Shown here piece by piece: positions 23,292-34,685 of a stretch of DNA of 64,000 nucleotides. This stretch comes from Chrysemys picta bellii (taxonomy: Eukaryota > Chordata > Testudines > Emydidae): assembly GCF_011386835.1 (NCBI RefSeq), contig NC_088793.1, positions 99,804,923-99,868,922 on the forward strand, in the 5' to 3' direction. Under the pieces are notes generated by a model, which saw only the letters and a program-made list of their open reading frames with translations, had not been told where the DNA came from and did no database searches. Positions within the stretch are counted from its first letter, which is position 1, and the number at the start of each line of letters is the position of its first letter. Made by a program: the position numbers and the translations under genes.

Positions 23292-23468
23292 TTATTATCC
23301 TTCATTAAGGGTATGTCTACACAGGAGATTTAATACAAAACTTTTTGATATGTGTCTGGTACGCTGCTGCTGCAGCGCTGTTTCTGGGCCCAGTAAACCA
23401 GAGTAAATTGGGGTAAAGGATCATTCTGCAGGCCAGGGGATGACCAGCAGAGAAGATAGAATTTCAGG

Positions 23469-24547
23469 ATGGGAGGGCTATCTTTTTTTGAAGTGTGTGC
23501 AGAACTGACCCTGGAGCTGCAGCAGTGTACCAACATGCAGTGCCCCATACCTTTAGAGAAGCAGGTCACCACTGCCTTCTGTAAGCTGGTTCCTCCAGAA
23601 TGTTACTTGTCTATAGCCAACCAGGTCAGCCCAGGGAGATTAACTGTTGGGGCCATTGTCATGCATATATACTGCCTAGCCAGGTTATAAAGCTGGGTCA
23701 TGCTCAGGAGATTATTGAATGCTTTGCACACATGGGATTCCCAAACTGTATTGGAACCCATGTGTTTATCATTTGTGCCACCCTCCCCCATCTCCCACCA
23801 GGGTACAGAATTTATAAATAGAATGATGTATTTCTCTATGGTCTTCTAAAGGCTGATTGACCACCATGACAGGTTTACAAACATAAATACTGGGTGATGT
23901 GGAAGAGACCATGATGTGAGGCTCTTTTGGAACTCAGTTCTATTTAAATTAATGGAGAAAGGATTGTTTTCCCTTGGGGACTACTATGAACATTAATGGT
24001 GTGGAAGCTTATCTGCTGATGCTCTGGTTAATGAAGTCATACACAGGCCATTTGGACAAAAGGAAGGAACAATTTAACTGTTGACTAAGTGTTTGTCTAC
24101 ACACACAATGCTACAGCAGAACAGCTGAGCTACTGCAGCCGTGGCACTGGAGCGCTTCAGTGTAGCCACTACCTGTGCCAACAGGAGGGAGTCTCCCATC
24201 GGTGTAGGTAATCCACCTTCCCAAGAAGTGGTAGGTAGGTTGACTGAAGAATTTGTCATCGATCTTGTGCTGTCTGCATGGGGGACTTAGATTGGCTTAA
24301 CTACATCACTCAAGGGTGTGGATTTTTCACACCCCTGAGAGACATAGTTATGCTGACCTAATTTTTCCATTGTAGGCCAGGCTGTAGTAGGTGCAGAATG
24401 GTGGCTGAGCATGCATTTGGCTGTCTGAAAAGCAGATGGTGCTGTTTATGGAATTGTTTTGAAGTTTCAGAAAAATACGTCCCCACCATTATAGTTGTGT
24501 GCTGTGTTCTGCACAATTATTTGTGGGACCAAGGAAAAAAGCCTTAA
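23469..24547 (+). pseudogene. Harbinger transposase relic, split by a MITE
   Basis: The first part (23469 onward) reads LSFFEVCAELTLELQ and EKQVTTAFCKL, parallel to the transposase at 33396-34376. It continues through frameshifts to MGFPNC at about 23727 and to DRFTNINTG near 23870. The reading runs to KRKEQFNC at about 24082, where a MITE enters. Just beyond the MITE, from about 24388, the chain resumes with SRCRMVAEHAFGCLKSRW (conserved Glu) and VCCVLHNYLWDQGKKP, ending at the stop 24545-24547. The region of the first catalytic Asp (GAIDG in other copies) is destroyed (CIGTHVF). This is a dead copy. Confidence 0.75.
24089..24382. mobile_element. 294-bp Harbinger-type MITE inside the transposase
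   Basis: Left end GTGTTTGTCTACACAC and right end TTGTAGGCCAGGC are imperfect inverted repeats. TAA precedes it, and the right flank TGTAG is compatible with a mutated copy. The internal hairpin GGGTGTGGATTTTTCACACCCC is characteristic and recurs in the MITE at 3480-3990. It separates two neighbouring conserved parts of the transposase. Confidence 0.7.
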
Positions 24548-27155
24548 CAATGGGTGGGAGGCTAAGATGCAGAGACTTTCTTGGCAGTTCAAGCAGCCAG
24601 CAAGGCATCCCACAAAGAACACTAATAAATAGGGGAATTTTGTCAGTGATGCCTACTGTTCATATTTTCAGTCTTGTATGTAGCTGTACAGCCAACTGCT
24701 AATCTGTAAAGGGAGGGATGGGAATAGACTGTGAATAGTGTAGTATGGTTTATGGTGGTGGAAGTGGGATGTTGCCTATGTACTTTTGTAAAATAGTATA
24801 AATTGTTTTAGCTTTATTTGAAGGATTTTGTGTTACATGTAGTGATGAGTCAAAATTGACCAAAATGGGTTTTAAACCGTTTTTACTGTGAAACAACAGT
24901 AACAAATGTAAAACTAAAGTTTTAATTGCATTGGTGGATAAATAACGATACTTTTTAATCTAAAAATACATTTACCAAAACAAACTACTGACTAACTAAC
25001 AACCCTCCCAAACCTTTAAATAGGATGGTGCAACCCAAACTGAAAATGAGACAATCTAAACAGTAGAAAAATAACAAGGTTGAAGGGTGGGGGTTAAAGT
25101 TATAGGTGCATATAGGCCTTTCCTTGTATGAGGGGGCTCTGGGGTTGAGTGCCACAACTCAACTTTTTCAGGTATGTTGCCGGGCTCAAGTGCTGGGCTT
25201 CCAGGAACTAGTGTTCTTGGTGTGCAGATGATGGACCTGAGTGGAGAATGGTCTCTGGGACAAGTGCTGTGTGGGTCTGGCACGGAGGAGTTGCTGCTGG
25301 TCCCAGCAGCCAGTATTATCCAGGGTCTGAAGGACATGGCAGGGTTCCAACTTATGGGACAGCAGGGCCTGTTGGCCTAGCAGGAGAATGTTTTGTAGGA
25401 GAGCATTTTGGCTCAGGATAGTGTCCAAGAGTTGCCTCTGCATTTTCTCCTTGGCCATGGCAATGCTTTCCTTGGCCATTGCCACACTGTCCTTGGCCAC
25501 TGCCATGATCTCCCAGGAGAGCTGCATTTTTTTTCTACCTCTGGATCATCTTGTACTGCTTCTACCCATCAGCCAATGTAGTCTTCCTCTGGTTCTCTGC
25601 CATGCCTCTCCAAACATCTCATCCTGAGTCTTCCTTTTTCACCACATCAGATTGGCCAGCCTCAGCAATAGATGAAGACCTTGTGCTGGACAGTCTGGCT
25701 GTTGCAAGTGCTGTGACTGTGGGAGTATGGAAAAAAACCCTAGTTGCTTATTGTTCATCTTCCAGATAGCCCATGTGAGAGAGTTTTTTTTTAGTATGCA
25801 TATGTGACCGTACATCCCTAAATTTCTACCTCAGAGATGGTAAATGGTCTGCATTGAAATTTCTGTCTGCTGAGTATGCTGTTGTACCTTAATGGGCTAG
25901 GGGGTGGGGTGGGGCTGGAATTATGCTCCTGTTTTGGTTTTGCAGGTTTGATTTTGCATTTGAGATGCTTCTGTTGTGTCAGAGTGGTTGGGGGGGAGGG
26001 GAGTGTTCTGGGGAGTGGCTTCAGGGGTTGAGCCAGTTAGTAATCCCCTCTGAATCCCCGTTAGGCTGTCCTGACTGCCAGTGCCATTACATTGAGGTGA
26101 ATGACTAGGAGGCAGAGAATGGCCTTATTTAAAAAGGCAGAAGGCAGATTACAAGATATGCTGTAAAGTTATTTACCAGGATGGTCCCTGCTAAAAGTGC
26201 TAGAGGAGTGGAAGGGGCTTGCGAGCTATGCCAGGGGATGGGCTATTCCCTATAATATGTGATGCAAAATCAAGCAATTCCGTGGTCTTAAGTTCTTCTT
26301 TGTCTCCACTGCAGACATGGAGAAAGTACAGAGAGAAGAAGATAGTGTCCTGCAGTGATTTCTGTTTAGAATGCTTGTTATAGGACATTTACACCTCAGC
26401 AGGGAACAGTATTGTTTGTACCTTTACCAGGCATGAAATGCCTATGTCATGTAAACTGTGGACACTAACCAAACTTATTTTCCTGTAACCACTGTCTCAA
26501 TAAACTGTTGCATTTTCCACAAATTATTTTTTTCATTATTTGAATGTTCTGGGTGGGGTGGGGAGAGCACTGTGTGTAGAGACTACTGTGGCTGTGCCAA
26601 TCTGCTAGCTGCCATTTCAGGCTGGCAAATGGGATTGTGGGCAGGGGTTTCACCAGATGAGGGATGGGGAAAAGGAAAATAGGCAGATGGGCAAGAGTCT
26701 CTGTGCTGCAGTCCTGAAAACTGTCAATAGTCATGACTTTGGCATGAGACAGAGGATGGGCACCCGGGGGGAGCACCCACCATTTTGGCAACATGTATAA
26801 GGGGGCTAGATATTCAGAAGGACTCCTAGCTCACATCTGTCTAAGATGGATGCAGCCAGGGGCACTCAGAATAGAAGTCAGAAAGGCAGTATAGCACAAT
26901 AATAATAATAATTAATTTTAAGGATCGATACTTACATGCCAAAGTTCCATCCAGGGGATCTGCCTCTTTGGTTCTGGCCTTGGTTTCTGGCTGGGACTCG
27001 AGCTTGGCTGATGTAGGGCAGAATCAGTGTACATTGCAGAAGGGCATGACTGGCTGGCTTTCCAAGTGGTCGGCATCAGGGTCCTGAGTCCGAAAAAGAT
27101 CCTGGCTCTCAGGGGACAGTTCCTTTCCAACATCCTTCTGCTCATCCTCCGGAGG

Positions 27156-27833
27156 CAGGGCCGGCTCCAGGCACCAGCCCACCAAACTTGTGCTTGGGGT
27201 GGCACCTGGAGGCGGGCGGCACGGTGCTCCGGCCGCCGGGGAGAGCGGGGCCACAGCCGGGGCTCGCCGCCCTCCCCCTGGCTCTCTGGCCGCCGGGGAG
27301 AGCGGAGCCGCGGCGGGCTTGCCGCCCTCCCCCCGGCGCTCTGGCCGCCGGGGACAGCGGAGCCGCAGCGGGCTTGCCGCCCTCCCCCCGGTGCTCTGGC
27401 CGCCGGGGAGAGCGGAGCCCCGGCCGGGGCTTGCCACCGGGGACAGCGGAGCCGCGGCGGGCTAGCCGCCTTCCCCCCGGCGCTCTGGCCGCCGGGGACA
27501 GCGGAGCTGTGGCGGGCTCGCCGCCCTCCCCCCGGCGCTCTGGCCACCGGGGAGAGAGGAGCCCCGACTGGGACTCGCCACCCTCCCCCCGGCGTTCTGG
27601 CAGCTGGGGAGAGCGGAGCCCCGACCGGGACTGGCCGCCGGGGAGAGCGGAGCCCCGGCCGGGGCTCGCCGCCCTCCCCCCGGTGCTCTGGCCGCCGGGG
27701 AGAGCGGAGCCCCGGCCGGGGCTCGCTGCCCTCCCCCCGGGGCTCCGGCCGCCCTCCCCTGCCGCGCTGGGGGGGAGGGGGGCAGCCGGAAGCTTTTTTG
27801 CCTGGGGCGGCAAAAAAGCCAGAGCCGGCCCTG
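27156..27833 (+). mobile_element. 678-bp hAT-like element with a GC-rich minisatellite
   Basis: Begins CAGGGCCGGCTCCAGGC and ends CCAGAGCCGGCCCTG as inverted repeats. The flanks are TCCGGAGG (27148-27155) and TCTGGAGG (27834-27841), an 8-bp duplication with one difference. The short arms enclose a GC-rich tandem repeat. Without that array it would be an element of about 100 bp. It interrupts the SANT-like gene of the Harbinger. Confidence 0.8.
27220..27760. repeat. GC-rich minisatellite
   Basis: About nine imperfect units of 40-60 bp built from CCCCGGCGCTCTGGCCGCC, GGGGAGAGCGGAGCC and GGCTCGCCGCCCTCC. Because the unit lacks stops in several frames on both strands, it creates the long open frames at 26918-27949, 27027-27920, 27142-27813 and 27188-27904. 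Their Pro/Gly/Ala/Arg-rich products are artefacts. Confidence 0.85.
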
Positions 27834-28851
27834 TCTGGAGGGCCTTGCCAGTTGTCCTTAGTGGGGGGGCGAGTGTGGGCAGCAGCCTTCACCTGGTATC
27901 TTGAATGGATTGTTCCATAATTGTGTAGGATCCATTCCTCTCCAGTCACATGTCCCCTGGCAGATTGTCTCCTTTTGTTCCTTGTTTCATTTTACATACT
28001 CCTGAGCTACTTGCTCTTTATCTGGCACCGGTCAGCATCCTGGTTTTGGCCTCTCTTGACATCTGCTTGGCAATGTCCACGAAAAGAGCTTTATTCATTT
28101 ATAGCATTTATACAATGCTTCCTGCATTGACACTTTCCAGATGGCTCTGAGATCCAGGGTCTCAGCATAAGCCCCACAACAGCTGCTTGGAATTCTGGTG
28201 CGCTATTGCAGTTGTATTGCAAGAATATTGACACACACAGCTTCAGGAGCAAATGGGCAAATTCTGGCCCTGTGCCAGTTTTTAAAGTGGTGGAGGGGAC
28301 ATCCTGGGAACTTACTAGCAGAGCAGGGGAAGTAACACAGGTGAACTAAGTTAGCAACAGTTGCCTTGCAAAGCACTGTGGGACAGCTGTTGGAAACATG
28401 GAACAAAGTGGAGAGCAGCCACTGTTTCCACATGAACACTAGCCCTTGCTAATTCAATTCTCAGCAAACCTAGTCCACTTGGCAAGAGGACTCCAGAGTT
28501 TGTGGCAAATGTGGAGTTAGTGTGCAGTGTTAATGTTAGTGTTAATGGCACTGAGAGTCAAGACAGCCTAAAGGGGATTCAGAGAGGATTACTAACTGGC
28601 TCAACCCCTGTAGCCACTCCACAGAACACCCCCCCGCTTCCCTCAACCACTCTGACACAACAGAAGCATCTCAAATGCAAAAACAAACCTGCAAAACCAA
28701 ATCAGGAGCATAATTCCAGCCCTACCCCACCCCTTAACCCGCTAAGGTACAACAGCAAATAGCAATGGATTGTGTCATGAGTACATAATTGTTTTCAAAC
28801 CAGATTAACTCAGTTTGACCCACTTTAAAATCCCTGTGTAGACAAGCTTTA

Positions 28852-30589
28852 GGAGTGTATTTTTGCACTTTATCTTAATCCACTTTGGAAGTGGATTAAG
28901 ATAAAACCACATGAAGTCATTCTTAGTGCACTATAAAAATATCCCCACAGAGTGCTAGTGTGGAATAGCTATTTAACAATAGCTTTTTTGCCATGTAAAA
29001 AAAAAATCCTTAGAATATGTGTGCATAACAAATACAAGAAGGAATAATTCAGTCAAAGCCAACTGGTCTACAAATGAGAATGATGTTTATGCAGTATGTC
29101 AAGTCCTATTTTTAACACAAAAATTGAAAAACATGACTGAAATGTTTTCAGACTTCTAAAACATAATTTAAAAGATTTTATCTGATAAGACTAACGAGAA
29201 GATATTAACAAAATACTTTTTTAATACTTATGCAAATAGTCCATGGGAAGTGAAGGTAGACTTTTGCAGGATTAGACCATTTTTGTCAATCATCTGGTAC
29301 ATTAAAACATGATTTCAAATTAATTCTTATTTGGAGACAACTTTTCTTGTATTATACATTTATAATTTATTGGGTAGATTCTTTTTACCCCATCTATGGC
29401 ATCTTTGTGTACTTAATTGTACTATATCCAACTTGCAAGATTTTTCATTAATTATTAACATTACCTTCCAGACATAGTCAGGTTGCCATAATATGTAACA
29501 CTTCTGCCCCAACAACTACATAAAATAAATTGTTGGGTGAAACTACACTACTTCTGTGGAAAAACCATCTGAGAGATAGTGTAAACTTTTGAATCATTTC
29601 AGGACATATGTACGCTATTGTATTAAGTGTGCATCTTCTGTTTCTTTTTTAATTATTTGTTTGATGATAAATAATACTATATATCAAAAGGATTTAAAAG
29701 TTAGATTAATTTAGCTTCTATTTTAATGAAAAGTGTAATCTTCTGAAGAGAATCAAATCTAGTTTTCTATACATAAAAACTACCAACTGATGATTCAGAA
29801 CAGTCTATATTCAATTAAGAGGACCTCTTGTCACATATTAATATTATCATGGACAAAAAATGAATTACTGGATGTATAGTAGAGTGACAACTTATTTAGC
29901 TGGCAAAATGGGGACCACAACCTGAAATAAATCTTTTCTGAACCCCCCCTCTCCTGGCCTTCAAACAATCTCCAAGCCCACCACCAAAAGCAAGTTCTCC
30001 ACAGACCGGGACACACCAACTCCCAGCAACAACACACCCTTTCAGGCCAGAACAACAGATACAAAACCTGTAGACATATCTCTACTGCTACAATGATCAA
30101 CACCCCACACCCCAACACACTGTTTAACATGTGGTGTTCCTCATCTAGTACACTAAATGTCCTAATAACTAAGTGGGTGAAACCAGACAAGCACTACACT
30201 CTCAAATGAACTCACACAGGAAAATGATAAAAGAAAAAACACCATCACCTGTGAGTGAACGCTTTTCACAAAATAATCACTCTATATTTGACCTCTCCAT
30301 CGTCATTGTGTACAATACCTTCAAAAGATGAGCCTGGGAGCTTAAATTCATAACTTTGCTAGACACTAAAAATCGTGTACTGAATAGAGAGACACTGGAT
30401 TTATAGTTTATTACAACAATCTATAACCCACTTACAACCCTACCACCACCATGCCGAGCTGCTTTTTTCCCTCCTCCCTTCCTTTCTCCCCTGTAACTGA
30501 AGTGGTGTTAATGGGCCACTTCATCTTGAATGGTCCTTATGCTAAACAATGTGTTCCACCGTGTATTTCACTGTGACGCTCTGAGTACA
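28852..30589. other. AT-rich sequence, no gene
   Basis: No supported gene. A perfect short hairpin lies at 28869-28905. The minus-strand frame at 29831-30190 shows no recognised motif. Confidence 0.45.
28869..28905. repeat. Perfect 17-bp hairpin with a 3-base loop
   Basis: TTTATCTTAATCCACTT at 28869-28885 pairs with AAGTGGATTAAGATAAA at 28889-28905. It lies 20 bp right of the old Harbinger and may belong to another small element. Confidence 0.75.
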
Positions 30590-31069
30590 TTTTGCAGATC
30601 TGAAGAAGAGCTCTGTGTAAACTCAAAAGCTTGTCTCTCTTGCCAACAGAAGTTGGTTCAATAAGAGATATTATCTCACCCATCTGAAGGCCTGGTCTAC
30701 ACTATGACTTTAATTCGGATTCAGCAGCGTTAAATCGAATTAACCATGCGCCCGTCCACACAGCGAAGCCATTTATTTCGAAATAAAGGGCTCTTAAAAT
30801 CGATGTCTGTACTCCACCCCGACGAGCGGAGTAGCGGCAAAATCGATATTGTCATTTTGAATTAGGGTTACTGTGGCCGCAAATCGATGGTATTGGCCTC
30901 CAGGAGCTATCCCACAGTGCACCATTGTGACCGCTCTGGACAGCAATCTGAACTCAGATGCACTGGCCAGGTAGATAGGAAAAGCCCTGCGAACATTTGA
31001 ATTTTATTTCCTGTTTGCCCAGCGTGGAGAGCACAGGTGACCACAGATAGCTCATCAGCACAGGTAACC

Positions 31070-31615
31070 ATGCAGGCCGATAATCGAAAAAGAGCACCAG
31101 CATGGACCGTACGGGAGGTACTGGATCTGATCGCTATATGGGGAGAGGATTCAGTGCTAGCAGAACTTCGTTCGAAAAGACGAAATGCCAAAACTTTTGA
31201 AAAAATCTCTAAGGGCATGATGGAGAGAGGCCACAATAGGGACGCAGATCAGTGCCGCGTGAAAGTCAAGGAGCTCAGACAAGCCTATCAAAAAACAAAG
31301 GAGGCAAACAGTCACTCCGGGTCAGAGCCGCGGACATGCCGCTTCTACGCCAAGCTGCATGCAGTTCTAGGGGGGGTTGCCACCACTACCCTACCTCTGA
31401 CCGTGGATTCCGAGGCGAGGGTAATCTCATCAGCCACACCTGAGGATTCTGCGGACGGGGAAGAGGAGGAGGAGGACGAGCTTGCGGAGAGCACACAGCA
31501 TTCTGTTCTCCCCAACAGCCAGGATCTTTTTCTCAGCCTGACTGAAGTATCCTCCCAAGCCAGTATCCAAGACCACGACCCCATGGAAGGGACCTCAGGT
31601 GAGTTTACCTTTTAA
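31070..31615 (+). pseudogene. SANT-like DNA-binding protein of Harbinger, exon 1
   Basis: The likely start is the ATG at 31070 (MQADNRKRAPAWT); an upstream ATG at 31037 is in frame. AWTVREVLDLIAIWGEDSV is helix 1 of a trihelix Myb/SANT-like domain (Pfam Myb_DNA-bind_4 type). It continues with KTFEKISKGMMERGHNRD and DADQCRVKVKELRQAYQK, then CRFYAKLHAVLGG, then an acidic region (EEEEEDELAE) and SQDLFLSLTEVSSQ. A splice donor CAG|GTGAGT follows GTS at about 31599. The exon itself has no stop, but the gene is broken in exon 2. In this superfamily the protein binds DNA and helps the transposase enter the nucleus or reach the element ends. Confidence 0.8.
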
Positions 31616-32150
31616 AATATAAAACTTATTTTAAAAGCAAGCATTTTTTAATGATTACTTTGCCCTGAGGACTTGGGATGCATTTGTGGCCAGTACAGCT
31701 ACTGGAAAAGTCTGTTAACATGTCTGGGGACGGAGCGGAAATCCTCCAGGGACATCTCCATGAAGCTCTCCTGGAGGTACTCCAAAAGCCTTGCCACAAG
31801 GTTTCTGGGCAGTGCAGCCTTATTCCGTCCTCCATGGTAGGACACTTGACCGCGCCATGCTTGCAGCAAGTAATCTGGTATCATTGCATGACAAAGCCTG
31901 GCAGCGTATGGTCCCGGTGTTTGCTGGCATTCAAGCAACATCCGTTCTTTATCTTGCTGTGTAATCCTCAGGAGAGTGATATCGCTCATGGTAACCTGGT
32001 TGAAATACGGGAATTTAATTAAGGGGACAGAGGTGGCCATTCCTACTGGGCTGTTTGCCTGTGGCTGAAAAGAAATCCTTCCCTGCAGTTAGCCAAGCAC
32101 AGGGGGGGGAGGGAGGGGGAATTGGCCCAGAGCTTTTCACGTTTGGCTAG

Positions 32151-32345
32151 CAGGGATCTTCCCTGATACCAGCCATGCGGTGGGGGGAGGGGTAAAGCGA
32201 TCATCCCAGAGAATTCATGGTGGGGTGGGGGCTGTTAGTTTGGTTCCTGCAGGGATCTTCCCTGATACCAGCCACGCGGTGGGGGGAGGGATAAAGCGAT
32301 CATCCAGAGAAATGGATGGGGGGGGGTTAGTTTGTTTTCTGCTGC
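32151..32345 (+). repeat. Tandem duplication (about 99 bp, two copies) in the intron
   Basis: CAGGGATCTTCCCTGATACC through AAAGCGATCATCC occurs from 32151 and again from 32250. It lies between the two exons of the SANT-like gene, and the + strand ORF at 32180-32482 is a result of it. Confidence 0.8.
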
Positions 32346-32654
32346 TGAAGGTTAACAGGAAAACCGCAGCACTCAATGGGCTTTGCTTGGTATGTGGGAA
32401 AGGAGGGTGCAGAAGCCGAAAGACAATGGCTTACCATGGCCGCATGCAAGCCGAATTCTGTTACCCGGACTTGCATCTGTGATCTCTAGCAGCAAAGTCA
32501 CAGGCACTCAATATTAAGAGGCAAAATGTGACCTTGCACAGAAATCACATGTGCTATGTAATGTGAATAGTGTTGGTCACCATGAAAGAGTATAAGCATT
32601 GTTCTGCAAAATGTATCTTTTTAAAAAATTCTCTCCTTTTTTCTCTCCCTCCAG

Positions 32655-33064
32655 CAGCTGCAAATTCTTCAAGCCTCCCTCCTCCATCCTGAAGGCTATC
32701 TCAGATAAGGCGTCGGAAAAAGAAGACGCGAGATGAGATGTTCGCAGAAATCATGGAATCCACCTGCAGTGAAAGAGCTCATCTGAATGAGTGGAAGGAC
32801 ATGGTTTCAAAGTATAGGAAAGAAGCCAGTGAATGTGAGGACAGGAGGGACCAAAGTGAGGACAGGAGGGACCAATGTGAGGCGAGGAGAGATGCTCGAG
32901 ATGACAGGTGGCGGCAGGAAGATCAGAGGAGGCAGAATGCAACGCTGGGGCTGCTGCATGAGCAAACAGACATGCTCCGGCGTCTGGTGGAGCTTCAGGA
33001 ACGGCAGCAGGATAACAGAGTGCCGCTACAGCCCCTCTATAACCCCCCATACCATGTTCCATAG
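32655..33064 (+). pseudogene. SANT-like protein of Harbinger, exon 2, one stop
   Basis: The acceptor TCCCTCCAG ends about 32654. The frame from the exon 1 donor continues AAANSSSLPPPS and meets TGA at 32690-32692. Beyond it the frame stays open: RLSQIRRRKKKTRDEMF, MESTCSERAHLNEWKDM, then a highly charged helical stretch with two copies of E-D-R-R-D-Q and ending YHVP at the stop near 33064. The basic RRRKKKTR could be a nuclear localisation signal. This is probably the protein-interaction half of the product. Confidence 0.75.
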
Positions 33065-33395
33065 CCTCCTCACCCAGATGTGTAAGAACGTGGGGGGGGG
33101 GGGGGGAGGCTCCGTACACTCTCCCATTCCACCCCAGTGGACAGCCCAAGCAAAAGGCTGTCATTTTTTTAACCTCTTTTTAGTGGCCTTTTCCTTCCCG
33201 CCGATCCTCCTCCCAAACCCCACCCGGGTTCTCGCCCTCTTTTTATAATCAATTAATAAAGAATAAATGATTTTTAAATGATAGTGACTTTATTTCCTTT
33301 GAAAGCAAGCTGGGGGAAGGGGAGGGGTGGGTTCCTTACAGAGAATGAGTCAATAAAGGGGGCGGGTTTTCATGAAGGAGAAACAAACAGAAATT

Positions 33396-34685
33396 TCACA
33401 CTGTAGCCTGGCCAGTCATGAAACTGGTTTTCAAAGCTTCTCTGATGCGCAGCGCTTCCTGGTGTGCTCTTCTAATCACCCTGGTGTCTGGCTGTGCGTA
33501 CTCAGCAGCCAGGCGATTTGCCTCAGCCTCCCACCCCACCATAAAGGTCTCCCCCTTACTTTCACAGAGATTGTGGAGCACACAGCAAGCAGAAACAACA
33601 ATGGGGATATTGGTTTGGCTGAGGTCTGAGCGAGTCAGTAACGATCGCCAGCGACCTTTTAAATGACCAAATGCACATTCTACCACCATTCTGCACTTGC
33701 TCAGCCTGTAGTTGAACAGCTCCTGACTCCTGTCCAGGCTGCCTGTGTATGGCTTCATGAGCCATGGCATTAAGGGGTAGGCTGGGTCCCCAAGAATAAC
33801 TATTGGCATTTCAACATCCCCAACGGTTATTTTCTGGTCCGGGAAGTAAGTCCCTTGCTGCAGCCGTTTAAACAGAGTAGTGTTCCTGAAGATGCGAGCA
33901 TCATGAACCCTTCCCGGCCAGCCCACGTTGATGTTGGTGAAACGTCCCTTGTGATCCACAAGTGCTTGCAGCACCATTGAAAAGTACCCCTTGCGGTTTA
34001 TGTACTGGGTACCCTGGTGCTCCGGTGCCAAGATAGGGATATGGGTTCCATCTATCGCCCCACCACAGTTAGGGAATCCCATTGCAGCAAAGTCATCCAC
34101 TATGACCTGCACATTTCCCAGAGTCACTACCTTTCGTAGCAGCACCTCAGTGATTGCTTTGGCTACTTTCATCACAGCAGCCCCCACAGTAGATTTGCCC
34201 ACTCCAAATTGATTCCCGACTGACCGGTAGCTGTCTGGTGTTGTAAGCTTCCACAGGGCTATCACCACTCGCTTCTCAACTGTGAGGGCTGCTCTCATCT
34301 TGGTATTCTGGCGTTTCAGGGCAGGGGAAAGCAAGTTACAAAGTTCCATGAAAGTGCCCTTACGCATGCGAAAGTTTCACAGCCACTGGGAATCGTCCCA
34401 CACCTGCAACACTATGCGGTCCCACCAGTCTGTGCTTGTTTCCCGGGCCCAGAATCGGCGTTCCATGGATAGAACCTGCCCCATTAACAACATGATCTCC
34501 AAATCACTGGGGCCCGCAGTTTGAGAGAATTCTGTGTCCATGTCCATATCACGCTTATTGCTGCTCTGCCGTCGCTGCCGCCTCCTCGCCTCATTTTTCT
34601 GGTCCTGGCTCAGCATTAACTGCACGAGAATGCGCGAGGTGTTTACAATGTTCATGACTGCTGTCTTGAACTGAGCAGGCTCCAT
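33396..34685 (-). pseudogene. Harbinger DDE transposase, intact except one TGA
   Basis: Start ATG at 34685-34683 (MEPAQFKTAVMNIVNTSR); a longer open frame upstream to 34823 looks untranslated. The first block ends WDDSQWL at a TGA (34377-34379). After it the same frame runs unbroken, from NFRMRKGTFMELC, to the stop at 33396. Counting from Met 34367: HTH-like part 25-80, NCGGAIDGTHIPI with D106, VHDARIF with D156, LGDPAYPL with D194, and VVECAFGHLKGRW with E230. These acidic residues are those expected for the DDE nuclease of the HARBI1 family. Total length about 429 codons, close to normal. Expected role: cuts the element ends and inserts at TTA-like sites. The single TGA would prevent a full product unless it were read through. 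Confidence 0.9.

Larger units (their letters stand above)
25186..28140 (-). pseudogene. SANT-like protein relic of the Harbinger, split by a hAT
   Basis: Near 28000-28080 one frame reads GQNQDADRCQIKSK, matching GHNRDADQCRVKVK of the cleaner copy; stops and frameshifts follow. The acidic part lies just left of the hAT insertion: PEDEQKDVGKELSPESQDLF at about 27150-27090, matching the SQDLF region of the cleaner copy. The second exon is represented by 25527-25186, a charged helical stretch (AVAKDSVAMAKESIAMAKEK). The hAT at 27156-27833 interrupts the coding region just before EDEQ. Confidence 0.6.
23308..28848. mobile_element. Old two-gene PIF/Harbinger transposon with nested insertions
   Basis: The left end AGGGTATGTCTACACAGG and the reverse complement of the right end, AGCTTGTCTACACAGGG, are inverted repeats. 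TTA lies at 23305-23307 and 28849-28851. A transposase relic on + at the left and a SANT-like relic on - at the right face each other. A 294-bp MITE and a 678-bp hAT are nested inside. Coding decay is greater than in the copies at 12455 and 30688, so it is probably the oldest of the three. Confidence 0.75.

Noticed and set aside
26918..27949. Long overlapping ORFs on both strands (343, 297, 238 and 223 residues)
   Set aside because: They are low-complexity Pro/Gly/Ala/Arg text produced by the GC-rich minisatellite inside a hAT element.
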